Shown one piece after another: positions 22,094 to 34,606 of a stretch of 64,000 nt of DNA. The number at the start of each line of letters is the position of its first letter. Position 1 is the stretch's first letter. Both the position numbers and the translations under genes were made by a program. The notes under the pieces are model-generated. The model did no database searches. It had not been told where the DNA came from and worked only from the letters and a program-made list of their open reading frames with translations. Source of the DNA: Annona cherimola (lineage: Eukaryota > Streptophyta > Magnoliopsida > Magnoliales > Annonaceae); assembly GCA_030490835.1 (NCBI GenBank), contig CM059972.1, forward strand, positions 33,645,452 to 33,709,451, read 5' to 3'.

Positions 22094-22951
22094 TCACCTC
22101 TTTTCCTCCTGCTTTTGTGACTCATCGTAAGTCGATGCATGCATTTGCACTAACTTTGTAGCTTTCTTTTGTTGCATCAATCTTCCAAGTTCTGGTGCTC
22201 TTTGTACCTTGTTTGGGCATTTCAAGGCAATGTGTCCTACATGGCCACAATTGAAACATTGTTTCTCCCATATCTCACTACTTTTACAATTTTTCACCAC
22301 ATGACCCGCCTGACTGCATTTATAACATTTATTTGAACCCTTTAAACATCCTCCAAAGTGATAGTTGTGACAATTCCTACAAATTGGGGCACATATCCTA
22401 TTACACCTTGATTTCGTTTCTGTTGTCATTGTTTTTTTAATTCTTTCCTTTTCTACCTTTCGTTGCTTAGTACTAGAATCCAATTGTTCTTTCTCTTGTT
22501 GAGATTCTTAGGTCTTTAGTGTTTCTATCCCATTATCGTCAACTCCTATAGGTTCTGGTACCTGATTAGGAAGTATGACCTGTATCGGCCTAATTCCTTC
22601 CTGTCCTCTTGATTGATCTCGTTGAGCCTTTTCCTAAAAATCTTGAATGATTCCTACGGTTTGAGCAGCCCATTCCTGGGTAGCTTGTTGGACGGCTTCC
22701 TTTACAACTGTAACTACCCTTTCCATTATTTATTCTAATTGTACAGCGTTACCTGCAGCGGTTCCACCTTCAACATTTAATTCTGGGTTCACATTTACCC
22801 GTTGTTGACAAGTTCTTGAGTTTAGTTGCTCTCCTTGTCTTGGTCGCTTAGACTTGCGACTAGTTTCACCCTTTTCTCGTTGATCTATTGGTTCTTCATC
22901 TGGCACTACCTTTCCTTTATTCAGTCTAGCTCTCGCTCTTGTGATAGGCAT
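22094..22951 (-). pseudogene. gag: Gag remnant of element A with two zinc knuckles
   Basis: One minus-strand frame starting ATG at 22951 runs about 286 codons with three in-frame stops (the first at 22730, the last near 22510). The N-terminus is basic (PITRARARLNKGK). The C-terminal half has an extra Cys/His cluster, then two CCHC knuckles: CYKCSQAGHVVKNC and CFNCGHVGHIALKC, at about 22215-22330. Such knuckles bind element RNA. The large capsid domain of Ty3/Gypsy Gag, normally several hundred residues, is absent, and no protease follows. This supports A being a non-autonomous or deleted derivative. Confidence 0.8.
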
Positions 22952-23056
22952 AATCCCTTTCTATACATAAAAAGAAATATATCAGTACACTAATATACTT
23001 TTTATTCATCTTATCACAACATATATTGTAATATATACAATAAATCATGTTAAAAG
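22952..23056 (-). other. 5' leader of element A, part
   Basis: Short AT-rich leader between the gag start and the nested solo Copia LTR. No motif is recognised. Confidence 0.5.
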
Positions 23057-23821
23057 TGTTGGTCCCGAGTTGATGGCTAAACCCAAGAGGGGAGGGGTGA
23101 ATTGGGTTCTTTAAAAAATTCTTTGGTAAATTAAAATCTTAACCCCTTTAAAGATTAATCCCCTTTTTAAAGCAAATAGAGAGCAATTTAGATAAAGCAG
23201 TAAAAGGAAGCAGAAAACAAGATTTATAATGGTTCGGGCAAACCTTCCCTACTCCACTCTTCCAAGCTCACACTCCGTTGTGACTTGGGTTCCACTATGT
23301 ATTCCTCGAATACACTTAGAGTCTCCGCTCTCTTCTAGATTCCAGCTCTAGGGGGCATACACAACTCACTGCACAAGTAGGTGATGAGTTCCACTCCAAT
23401 CACACACTACTTTGCATACACTTGATCTTAGCTACTCAAGCTAAATCAAGGTTAATACAACAAGACTTTGAAATAAGAAAAACTACACTTTACAAAGATG
23501 TGTAGATAGGTTGAGCTTGAGGAAGAATTCGGAAGCAGCTTGGATGATTCTTGATGAAGCAGCGTGCAACCTGAAGCTCTCTTCTTCCTTAGAATGTATA
23601 TGGACCACTCAAAAATGGAGAAAAGTGAAAAGGATTCCTCTCTAGCACTTCTTTTCTCTCTTTGGACTTTGTAGAATATATAGTAGTGTCTTGTAATGTT
23701 CTTTCGTATATTCTCGTTCATTTGAGGGTCCTTATATAGATTGAGGAGAATATGAACGTTGTAGAAGTGGTTGGCGTGCAATAAATGAACTCCAACGTTC
23801 AAAAATTCGACCGTTATTTTC

Positions 23822-23996
23822 CAAGTCGAAGATGGAGTCGACTTGGCCTGCGACTTGGCTTCCAAGTCGCACCTGGAGTCGACCTCGTTTGCGACTCCAG
23901 TTCTTCAGATATCCAAGTCCGAGTCTTGGGTCGATTTGGCTTTCAGACTTCAACTCAAGTCGATCCTGGAGTCGACTTGGGTTGCGACTTGGCGTG
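23822..23996. repeat. GTCGAC/AAGTCGC array 1 of the solo Copia LTR
   Basis: Three GTCGAC hexamers sit among AAGTCG and GCGACTT motifs, in the same position as array 1 of Copia C. One arm has drifted to AAGTCGATC or AAGTCCGAG. Confidence 0.8.
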
Positions 23997-24270
23997 GTCT
24001 TTTGCAAAAACGCCTTGATCTTCTTGAATTGGCTTGAGCTTTATAAAATTGGTCTTCATGACTTGGGTATTGCTTCATTTGGAATAAGCTTGAAGATTAG
24101 CTTTGGACTTGATAGACTTGATTTGAACTTTGAATATGAATCTTAGCTTTTGATCTTCAAGAAACTTCAATTGTTTTTTGAGAATGGACTTTGCATCTTA
24201 TTTGGATTTGATAAAGTCCAAATGGATCCTTGGAATAAGCTTGAAACTTCAATCTTCAAGTCTGAACTTC

Positions 24271-24722
24271 CTCAAGTCGAAGTTGGAGTCGACCCTGTCT
24301 GCGACTTCGCCCAAGTCGCACCTAGAGTCGACCTCGCCTGCGACTTCGCCATGTCCGTTTCCACATTTTCAACTCTGGACACTTTTTGACGTTTGAAGTC
24401 GATGCTGGAGTCGACTTCGTCTGCGACTTGACTTCCCAAGTCGCTCGTGGAGTCGACTTGGCCTGCGACTTCGCCATGTCCGTTTCCACATTTTCAACTC
24501 TGGACATTTTTTGACGTTTGAAGTCGATGCTGGAGTCGACTTCGTCTGCGACTTGACTTCCCAAGTCACACGTGGAGTCGACTTGGCCTGCGACTTTACT
24601 TGCTTGTTTTCTATTTTCAATGCTATCCACCATTTGCCATTTGAAGTCGCTTGTGAAGTCGACTTAGGTATCGACTTCACCCCAAGTCGAAGTCCAAGTC
24701 GACTTGGTAATCGACTTGACTT
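24271..24722. repeat. GTCGAC/AAGTCGC array 2 with 125 bp tandem duplication
   Basis: About eight GTCGAC hexamers. Two nearly identical units of 125 bp (marked by ATGTCCGTTTCC at 24351 and 24476) each contain TTCAACTCTGGACA and two hexamers. This shows the arrays expand by tandem duplication. Confidence 0.85.
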
Positions 24723-24851
24723 CTTTGCTTTCCTTAAACACTTGGCAAACTCATTAGTACACTTTATATACTCAAATTAGTCTTTGTTTAATCATCAAAA
24801 CTTATGCTTTGGTCAATTTGTTTTGTTTTGAACATTGTTTCCAACAAAAAG

Positions 24852-25720
24852 AAGGGTTAATAATAACCATGTCCATTCCACTTCACCTTATATACAATCA
24901 TAAACAATTTCCTATCATCTTTGAGTAATATTTTCTTATCAGCTTATTATACTCATCCATCATATTTAATAGAAAGCATCAGTAACAATTCTTTCTTTCT
25001 CATATATAGTTATCATACAAGTAGTTGTACTTGTATGTTACTCTTTTTCATATTCATTTATTATACAAGTGGTTACACTTGTATATTATAAGTATCCTTA
25101 TACCCAAACATAATATATCCCTTTATCCTTCAAAAGTCAAAAGAGGCTTTTGTTAATTTCATCTACCTCTTTCATACTACATAAGTACTATCTAGTAAGA
25201 ATGCTTATGCTAGACTAATTAGGTCATTTCATTTTTTTAAAGTTTCTTATTATTCATAATTCTTAATATATAACTATCAAATCATCGAGGAAGGATTCCT
25301 TGACTACACACTCAGCTTAAGTGCAACTCTTTCGATCACTAATCCTGTCAATCATAAAAGATGGAGTTAGAACTACATATAACTTGTATTCCTTAAACAT
25401 TCACCCTCTATCTATATTTTTCTGAAATCTTACCTTTTTCCTACTTTTCTTTTCAACATCACTTTTTCATAGTGGAAAATTACTTTTCCTTTATGAATCA
25501 CCTACCTATCAAAATATCATAGTAATTGGCTATATTTGCAACATAATTATGACAAATCATCACATGTTCATACAACCTTAAAATCAACATATCATAAATA
25601 TATCCTATAATTTCAATCTATCCCTTTCATCATTTTTCCTATACTTATTCACCAATCCTTGCTCTGATATCTAGCTCTTCGATATCAAATTCTTTCTTTC
25701 CACGCCATTTTACCAATCTT
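24852..25720 (-). other. 5' leader of element A, remainder
   Basis: About 870 bp of AT-rich non-coding sequence between the solo Copia LTR and the PBS. ACAAGTAGTTGTACTTGTAT near 25017-25036 is a small imperfect palindrome. No gene is seen. Confidence 0.55.
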
Positions 25721-25733
25721 TGCTCTTATACCA
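25721..25733 (-). other. Primer-binding site of element A
   Basis: TGGTATAAGAGCA on the minus strand lies 5 bp after the LTR end. It differs by one base from the standard initiator tRNA-Met PBS. The same motif with its own mismatch lies at 62216-62227 beside the last LTR of the window, which fixes the orientation of this LTR family. Confidence 0.85.
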
Positions 25734-25738
25734 AGCTC

Positions 25739-28700
25739 TGTGGCTCCCCCGACCTGAGGCCTCCACAAGCCTTACTCCAAGACCGTTTCGATTGGTAAAT
25801 GTGATCAGGATTGTTGCCCTGATCACGCGGCGGGTTCTTAATTTGATCTTGTCCAAATTTTTTTTCTTTCCTTTCATCATATAAGCATACACTTGTTATC
25901 ATTCATAGTGAACTCATCCATATCATCATAAAATTCATCGTACAAGTATCTTTACTTTCATATCGTAGGCAGCATATATGTTCACAAATAAAAATTCATG
26001 TAGAATTTTATACATAATCACTTATCTATTTACACAATACATAATCAATCCCATGTCATTATAAGCAGTAGATTCATGTATTGATTCTTCAAACATACCA
26101 ATTCCTTTTAGATTTGCTCCTTTTCTCGAGCCTTAAACCTGTCTAAGGTTGGAAAAACAAAACATGAGTGATAAACTCAGTAACCAAGCATCATTTTTTT
26201 CATTTAAATGCATCCCTTGCCCATTCGGTAGGAGACACTTATCAAGTGATCAACTACCAATACGAAGAAACCTTTTATAGAAATCTTTTTTATAATACAC
26301 TCATAAAACTTTGTGCATGTCCTCATTTTGAGGATTTTCAAAGGTGATGTCTCTGCATCTAAACCATTTTTCATGGGGACAATTGTTTGTCCCAAAATAT
26401 TTTTCATCTATCATGAGGATATGTCTATGTCTAAAAATATTTTTCATATGGCATGAGGACAATTATATGTCCTAAAATATTTTTCTTATAACCTTTTTCC
26501 CCATGAGGTCATTTACATGTACCAAAACATCATCTATTTAAATTTCTTTATAACCCAACTTGGGGTAATTCAAAAGCAATGCATGTGCATAGGAATATTT
26601 TATCTATGCGGACAATCTCATGTCCAAAAATATTTTTCCATATAAACCTCTTTTAACCAGCATATAAGATACCAAACCCCTTTTAAACTAATATGGCAGA
26701 CATATTCATGTCCTAAAATATTTTTCGGTGTCTTCTGAAAACTAAACATAAATCCATTTGAAACCAATATAAATCCATTTAAAACCAAACAGCGTCGGTG
26801 CCCATTTTGGGACTTTTAAAATATAGGGAACATATGTATGTTCCAAAAATATATAGATTTGTGTCTCTGACCCTCAGGTTGGTGACACTTAACAAGTGAT
26901 CATCCTTCCCTATGAAAGAAACCTTTTATGAGACAGCAAGAGAGCCAGGCGTCTGCTCATGAGATTACTCCTATTTCAGAGAGGGCGCCCCCGGCCTCCA
27001 GCCTTCCCTAAGCGACTCGGCTATAGGTAGAGGTGAGCTCTGGTTTTTGACCATTTTGGTCTGTAACCACCTCAACCATGAGCCTCGTACATCATTTTGC
27101 GCACACTCGTATGCTAGCAATGATTTTCGCAAAACTTAGCACAGTCATTTGACTGTGCCCATTTTCAAGCCTCAGCTTGATATATATAAAGCCAACTTAG
27201 TCCACAGACTATGCTCTTCTCGAATTGAGAACTAGACAGGATTGTTTTGAAAATAAAATATTTTAAACCACTCAGTCCGCAGACTATGCCCTTCTCGAAT
27301 TGAGAACTGGGCGTGGTTTGTTTTGAAAATAAAATATTTTTGTAAACTATTTCCAAATTCTAATGTTAGGATGACCACCCTTAAAGAGTTTAGCAATATT
27401 TTAATAAATCCATTTTACTAAACATTTGAAATATTTGAGAAGACAATATTTTGCAAAGCTTTAATGATTTGCTAAACAACTTTTGAAATTCTCATTTTAA
27501 GAAGCTTTTGAACTAATTCAAAACTCGTGGAGACAAAACTTTTCTTAATAACATTTTTATGAGAAAAAACATATGCAACTCTCTTCCATCCACTGTAATG
27601 GCATTATCTGTCTTGTCCACGTCACTTCGTTGTTACTTTTATATATAGAGAGGAGTTTGCATAATCTTTTGATCATTATTTACACATAAAATCCACCAAA
27701 ATATTTTGTAGGACTGGCCATCCTTAAATCTTTTGGGAACATCAGAGCAAAGTATCTTCAAAGTGTTACAACTGTAAGAGTTGTAAAGCACCTTGACAGA
27801 CTATTTCAAAACACCTACATAAATCTCAAAACACGTATATAAATTCAATTTATGACATTTCATGGAAACAATTTCAAAACATCTATTTATTTCTAGAAAC
27901 TATTTTATAAAGAATTACATTTTTCAATAGAACTCCTTATAAACCACACTTGTATGAACTTGCTTATATTAAAACTATCTTAAAACCCACATCATATTTT
28001 CAAGACCTGAGCTTGCTTACTCTATAAGCAATTCTCTACATCATTAATATAAACATGATCAAGTAATTTTAATACTTGAATATAAACATTATGCTTGAAA
28101 ATTCACTTACTTATCTTGTAAGCAATTATGAAACCAACTTATTATAGCAAGTTCATAAATTTCATAAAATTCCTTTCAAATAATATTTTGGAAAGCTCGT
28201 TTGCTTACTTGTAATCAAACTCTTTAAAATCATTAATACAAAGCATTTCCAATCTTGGCAACACTTGTGATAAAGTAATTATTCTAAGAAGTATTGCTTG
28301 TTTCCTATGAAGAAATCCTTAAGGCATTTTATTTAAGCTATCATTTTCAAAACATAGGAGGAAATCAATATTTTGGAAAGTTCGCTTGCTTACCTGTCTC
28401 ATGTTAGCTTTCTAAATCTGCCTTTTCTTTGCCCTTGCTTACATGACAATAATATAACATTTCTTATATTCCTTTTGCTTGCATCCAACTTAATTTTTCA
28501 ACCCATTTTCATTAACATATATCATTCATTTGACTTCTCAAGTCATTAGACACATAGATGACACATATTTGCACATTTCATCGGTTAACACATAACATAT
28601 ATAATCCCATAAGTACGGTAACCATTCAATCAGATAATAATCATCCAATAATTAACATTTAAAGGTTCATTAACCTCCATTTACCATTTTTCACTTATTT

Positions 28701-31318
28701 TCTAAAATTTACACATCGGTGCTCCTTTTAAGCACATGTCATCGCCTTAAACTTCATAAATTAATTAAAAATTTTAAAATTGATCATTATGCACTCTAAA
28801 AAGATATATAATCATGAATTCTATCATATTTTCATATATTTTTTCAAAAAATCACATTACATAAATCATTTACCACTTATGCATGTTTATCCTTTAACAT
28901 ATGCCCATTTGGCAACACATATAAGAGGCATTTCATAAAATTTTCCAAGTCAGAAACTTGGTCACTAATTTAGCATGATAATTACCCTAATTAAAACTTT
29001 TTTTAGGGTATTTTTATGGGATTTAAATCCCCTAATCATAGGTTTCCAAAACAGCAACTTTGGAACCCAATTTTCACACGTTTAACGTGTTTCTCGACAC
29101 ATAACCCTAAACAATTTTATAAATCCGAATTTTCAGCAGTTAATCTAACTTTTCCAAACCAAAATTTAGTTTATTAGCATATATATGAATTTTGATCATT
29201 TCTACATAGGTTTCATATTTTTTTTTTATTTGTTTCTCAAACTATCCACATATGCTGAAATCAGGCGTATTGAAATCTCTAAATCTTGATTTATAATCAA
29301 ATCAAGGTATTTAATTCCAAATTTCTATCATATATCAATAAATACATTAATTAACTTCAATAAAAATTTCATCACGAAATATTAACATTATATATTTATT
29401 TTGGCATTTTCAATGTGCTGGACAGTGTTGTGAGTTTAGGGTCAGCCCTAATCACGTGACTTATAGGGCACATTTATACCCTCCAAAACCTAATTTTTAT
29501 TTTTTTCATGTTATCCAAGATATGTATTATATATCCTGTAAAATATTCAGCCTGAAATTGTTTTTATAAAAATTATTAAAAATTATTTTCTACAGTTGAT
29601 CCTGTCACCCATTTTACCCTATTTAGGTTAATCTTCTCGGATTTTTAATTTGAAACCTGCTTAATATTTCAATTTTAAATATTTTTATTCCCTTAATAAT
29701 CATATGATGAACTTTTGAAAAACATTTCATGGTGAAAATCCTTCGTTTACGACTTCATTCATATTTTTGTTTATAATATCACATAACTTCCAGATTTGAG
29801 GTATAAAATCAAAATTAACATACTTACTTGATTAATTGGTAATCCCTCCTTTTCCCCTTCTTTTTTTATTCTCTTTTTTTCCTCATTGGTGGCCTAGGGC
29901 TGGTACATGAGTTACTGCCTTGGGGGAGAAAGCTTGGGCACTTAGAAAATTATTTTTCCAAGCTTCTCTTCACATGACCGAGCACCCCATGTAGAGAGCT
30001 AGATTTTCCAGCTGTGGGCCCCACTTGGGGTGTTTTTTTCCACAGAAATTTAATGTATTCTTATCCCCCCTAATTTTCTGGTTAGTTTGCGGCCATATAA
30101 AATATTTTTATCATTTTTTTAAACCAAAAATCTGCTTATGATAGAATCAATCCTAGCTGTCCACTTGTCACGTCCACATGGCTGCCTGTTTTTCAGATTT
30201 TTTTTCCATTTTTAATAATCTCAATTTGAGGGTAAATTATATACCTAATTAGAATTTAATTAATCCTTTAATTTGGCATAAAAAAAGTTAGCAAAAATCA
30301 TTATAGCAGCATCAAACAGTGCACGTCATTTGCCTCAACATGCTGTCCATTTTTTTCACCTTTCATGGCAGCTGCAATTCAAGATTTTTCTTGGATTTAT
30401 TTCACATAATTAAATGCTAATTTATGTATCCCAACATTTCAGCTATTTATGTGGATTATTTATAAAATAAAAAATAAAAAATACACAGCTGCAACAGCCC
30501 ATGAACGTCCATATGCATGTCACCATGCTATGCTAGTTTGAGCTCTCTCCTTAGCTCATTAATTCCAGCATCATAACCACGAATTTTCACAAATATTTAA
30601 TCATAAAATAACCTGCATTTCACCTGCATTTGACACTTCTTTGGACCATTAAAAATTACATTCAATTCATGCACCTTTTGCCTTAAAGGCATGATACTTT
30701 TGAGTTGTAAAAGTCAACCATATACACCTTTTCTAATGCAGAAATTTTCCCAACATAATTTCATTAATCTAAACCTTCTAAAATTTTAATCTTATGATTT
30801 CATTCAATCGTTTCAAATTTCATCTCAATCCGATTTTCCTAGCTCAAGTTATAGTCGTTTGAAATTAACGGTGGGATTTGAGCAATGTTCAATAAATCAT
30901 CACACAAATCTCATCAAGTATTTTCATAACCCAATAATTCCATAATACCAAGCCCATTGTCATCAACTTTTCTATCAAATTTCACTTGAATCCGCCTTAC
31001 AGGCGTTGAGTTATGAATTTTCTAGTATTTTTCCACTAAACTTGACAATTATCATTCAAATGCTCATAATTTATTTTGAATAATGGAAAATGTTTATTCA
31101 TGATATATTGGTGCATTTTAATCACCAAAAAATTATTGTAATCCCATTGTCCCATATCAACTCATACTGATCACTCGAATCATCATTCTAATCCTTAGCC
31201 CTAATTACTATAGTTTAGCAAAATCACAAAAATTATTTAAAATTCAATAAATTCACTTATAAATCATATATAAATGTTCAATGCATATATTGAATCCTAC
31301 TTAGGTTGGGATTTCACA
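25739..31318 (-). mobile_element. 5' LTR of element A (5580 bp)
   Basis: Termini on the minus strand are TGTGAAAT at 31318 and GAGCCACA at 25739, adjoining the PBS. It is colinear with 1-5214. It holds no ORF of note. The hairpin series recurs near 28010-28400, and the segment near 26150-26190 (AACATGAGTGATAAACTCAG) is shared by all copies of the family. The LTR is much longer than the 0.3-2 kb usual for plant Gypsy elements but comparable with the largest known. Confidence 0.9.
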
Positions 31319-32944
31319 TAAAATGCCTTAAGGATTGCTTCATAGGAAATAAGCAATACTTCTTAGAATAATTACTTTATCACAAGGGTTGCCAAGATTG
31401 GAATGCTTTATATTAATTATTTTAAAGAGTTTGCTTATAAGTAAGCATGCGAGCTTTCCAAAATATTGTTTCAAAGGAATTTTATGAAGTTTATGAACTT
31501 GCTATAATAAGTTGGTTTCATAATTGCTTACGAGATAAGTAAGTGAATTTTCAAACATAATGTTTATATTCAAGTATTAAAATTACTTGATCATGTTTAT
31601 ATTAATGATGTAGAGAATTGCTTATAGAGTAAGCAAGCTCAGGTCTTGAAAATATGATGTAGGTTTTAAGATGGTTTTAATATAAGCAAGTTCATACAAG
31701 TGTGGTTTATAAGGAGTTTTATTGAAAAATGTAATTCTTTATAAAATGGTTTCTAGAAATAAATAGATGTTTTGAAATGGTTTCCATTAAATATCATAAA
31801 TTGAATTTATATACGTGTTTTGAGATTTATGTAGGTGTTTTGAAATAGTCTATCAAGGTGCTTTACAACTCTTAGAGTTGTAACACTTTGAAGATGCTTT
31901 ACTCTGAAGTTCCAAAAAGATTTAAGGATGACCAGTCCTACAAAATGATTTGGTAAATTTTATGTGTAAATAATGATCTAAATATTATGCAAACTCCACT
32001 ATATATATAAGAGTAACAAGGAAGTGACGTGGACAAGACAGATAATGCCATTACAGTGGATGGAAGAGAGTTACATATGTTTTTCTCATAAAAATGTTAT
32101 TAAGAAAAGTTTTGTCTCCACGAGTTTTGAATTAGTTCAAAAGCTTCTTAAAATGAGAATTTCAAAAGTTGTTTAGCAAATCATTAAAGCTTTGCAAAAT
32201 ATTGTCTTCTCAAATATTTCAAATGTTTGGTAAAATGGATTTATTTAAATATTGCTAAACTCTTTAAGGGTGGTCATCCTAACATTAGGATTTGGAAATA
32301 GTTTACAAAATATTTTATTTTCAAAACAAACCACGCCCAGTTCTCAATTCGAGAAGGGCATAGTCTGCGGACTGAGTGGTTTAAAATATTTTATTTTCAA
32401 AACAATCCTGGCCAGTTCTCAATTCAAGAAGGGCATAGTCTGCGGACTAAGTTGGCTTTATACATATGAAGCTTAGGCTTGAAAAAGGGCACAGTTTGTG
32501 AAAATCATTGCTAGCATACGAGTGTGCGCAAAATGATGTACTAGGCTTATGGTTGTGGCGGTTACGGACCAAAATGGTCAAAAACTAGAGCTCACCTCAA
32601 CCTGTAGCCGAGTCGCTTAGGGAAGGCTGGAGGCCGACGACGCCCTCTCTAAAATGGGAGTAAGCTCATGAGTAGACGCTTGGCTCGTGTGCTGTCTCAT
32701 GAAAGATTTCTTTCCTAGGAAAGGATGATCACTTGTTAAGTGTCACCAACCTGAGGGTCAGAGACACAAATCCATATGTTTTTGGAACATACATATGTTC
32801 CCTATGTTTTAAAAGTCCCAAAATGGGCACCGACGCTGTTTGGTTTTAAATGGATTTGTGTTGGTTTCAAATGGATTTATGTTTAGCTTTTATAAGATAC
32901 CGAAAAATATTTTAGGACATGAATATGTCCGCCATATTGGTTTA
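31319..32944 (+). mobile_element. A2: A-family LTR, 3' half, first piece (opposite orientation)
   Basis: The sequence is the reverse complement of 26700-28335 and so a plus-oriented A-family LTR. It starts abruptly at the outer edge of element A, lacking about the first 3 kb of an LTR, and is interrupted at 32944 by element E. The simplest reading is that element A inserted into this LTR, so its missing half should lie left of the window beyond A's 3' LTR. Confidence 0.85.
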
Positions 32945-33516
32945 TGATAAGTGGAAAATTGGTATTATATTTTATGAACATTTTATACCAAATTAGTGGG
33001 TAATTAATTGAAATTAATATGAAATTTGGTTTTAAATATGGTTTTGCAACTTTTGGATATTAAATATTAATTTCAAGCAATGTAAACAATTTTTATATTC
33101 TTTTGGCTTGAAATTACATTTTATTTGTTGCCATGAAATTAAATGGGTAAACCCACTAATGATTAATGATTTAAATATTTTTATGCAGGGAAAACAGGTT
33201 TCACCAAGATGATCCCACATGGAAATCAAATCATCATCATCCAAAACCTCATCAGATCACTTCCCATTTGATCCAGATTTTTTGTTATTTTCAGCTACCC
33301 ATTATTTTTCTTAAACACATCATGCAGCATTTTTTGCAATGGACCCCACATGAAATCACGTGATCTGATTGCAACCAAATTAAGCCATCACGTTAATTAA
33401 GCAGCAGCTAGTTAATATTCATTGCCAAAGTAACATGATGGGACATTGATCATACACATCACGTCCATTGCATGCTGCTGCCCATAAATAAACAATTCAC
33501 GTCGCAGCAGCAAGAA

Positions 33517-33564
33517 ATGCAACGTGAAATGCAGATAGAAATGCAACGTGAAATGCAGCAAATG
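33517..33564. repeat. 24 bp tandem repeat in the E LTR
   Basis: ATGCAACGTGAAATGCAG occurs at 33517 and 33541, a 24 bp step, followed by degenerate AAATGCA units. The same pair is in the 3' LTR near 40605-40650. Confidence 0.8.
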
Positions 33565-34598
33565 CAATGAGATCAGTAGAATGGCCAGCAGCATATGCAA
33601 CAATTTATGCAACACCCATCAACGTGAATACAGCAACCAAATCTCATTCACGCCAGAACTCCAAAATCCAGCAGCTCCCTCTCCATGCACATCACGTGAA
33701 GGCAGCAGCTCCCTCTCTCCATACCCATCACGTGAATGAAATGGAAGCAAAGAGCAGCTGCATATTTTGACTTGATGGGCAGCAACAAACATAAATGGTA
33801 GCAGCAATTTTTAAACATGGACCCCATTAAGCTGCCTACCACGGTCAGCAAATTCACAGTAGCACCCAGCAAATCACGTCCAAGCAGCAGATCAAATTGC
33901 AGCAGCAATTTATGCAAATAAAATGCCAATTAACGTGAATGTAGAACTCCAAATTGCAGCAGCAATTTTGAATGGAAAAAATGACATGAATGTAGCCAAC
34001 GTGAATGAATTCCAGTTGCACAAATGACCATTGCCAATTCACGTATGGACCATTGTTGATCGTTAAAATGCACCAGCATGTTGAATGCATGCATCAGTCC
34101 TTTTCTCAGTTGTCCATCGATCACAACTCGCTGCTCATATTTATCCAACTTCGAGATCATGTTTCCAGCCATGAACCACCCATTGATTACATAAATCTGG
34201 CCATCCATGAAGCAAAGATTAAGCCACCCAAAATCACCATCACGTTATTTAGCTGTCCACAACACCCATGTCCATTCAGCAACATTCAATTCACGCAGAT
34301 GCAGCAGCAACGTGATGAGCAATGCATATGACGTGATGAAAATTCCAGCAATAATTTTTTATGGACCCCACCAGCAGCATTGAACGAGCACGGGCAGCAG
34401 CAGCAAGAGCAAATGCACATCACGAGAATTGATGGGCAGCAGCAAAGTAAAATGCAAATGCATTCAGCGTGAAAGAAAACGTGAGCAGCAACAAATGATG
34501 GACCCCACAGCAGTTTCTCTCCATCACGTGAAGCAGCAGCAATGCAAAATGCAAATGATGCAGCAATGCATTCAACACTTGGGTCCCACATGAAAAGT

Positions 34599-34606
34599 TA
34601 TAAAAG
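34599..34606 (+). promoter_or_regulatory. TATA box of the E LTR
   Basis: TATAAAAG lies in a GC-richer setting after a CAG-rich U3 and about 30 bp before GGAGGGAGAGG, where transcription probably starts. It is preserved in the 3' LTR at 41667-41674. Confidence 0.75.

Larger units (their letters stand above)
23057..24846 (-). mobile_element. Solo Copia LTR (relative of Copia C)
   Basis: It is 1790 bp, begins (minus) TGTTGGAAAC and ends GGACCAACA, and is flanked by a perfect AAAAG duplication (23052-23056 and 24847-24851). There is no interior, so it is a solo LTR, probably from recombination between two LTRs. It has the same two-array plan as Copia C but is diverged. A minus-strand TATATAAGG box lies near 23731-23739. 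Array 2 has grown by a 125 bp tandem duplication. Confidence 0.92.
1..31318 (-). mobile_element. Element A: Tekay/Del-like Ty3/Gypsy derivative with giant LTRs and no pol
   Basis: On the minus strand the order is 5' LTR (25739-31318), initiator-Met PBS (25721-25733), leader, gag remnant (22094-22951), polypurine tract (5217-5228) and 3' LTR (1-5214, running off the left edge). The LTR ends are TGTGAAA and CCACA. The tract and the sequence before it resemble the 3' end of plant Tekay/Del chromovirus-like elements; this lineage call is from memory of such elements. After removing nested element B and the solo Copia LTR, only about 2.3 kb of its own interior remains, and I find no protease, RT, RNase H or integrase in it. 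It fits a large retrotransposon derivative mobilised in trans, or a copy that lost pol. The left TSD lies outside the window; the right flank begins TAAAA at 31319. Confidence 0.8.
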
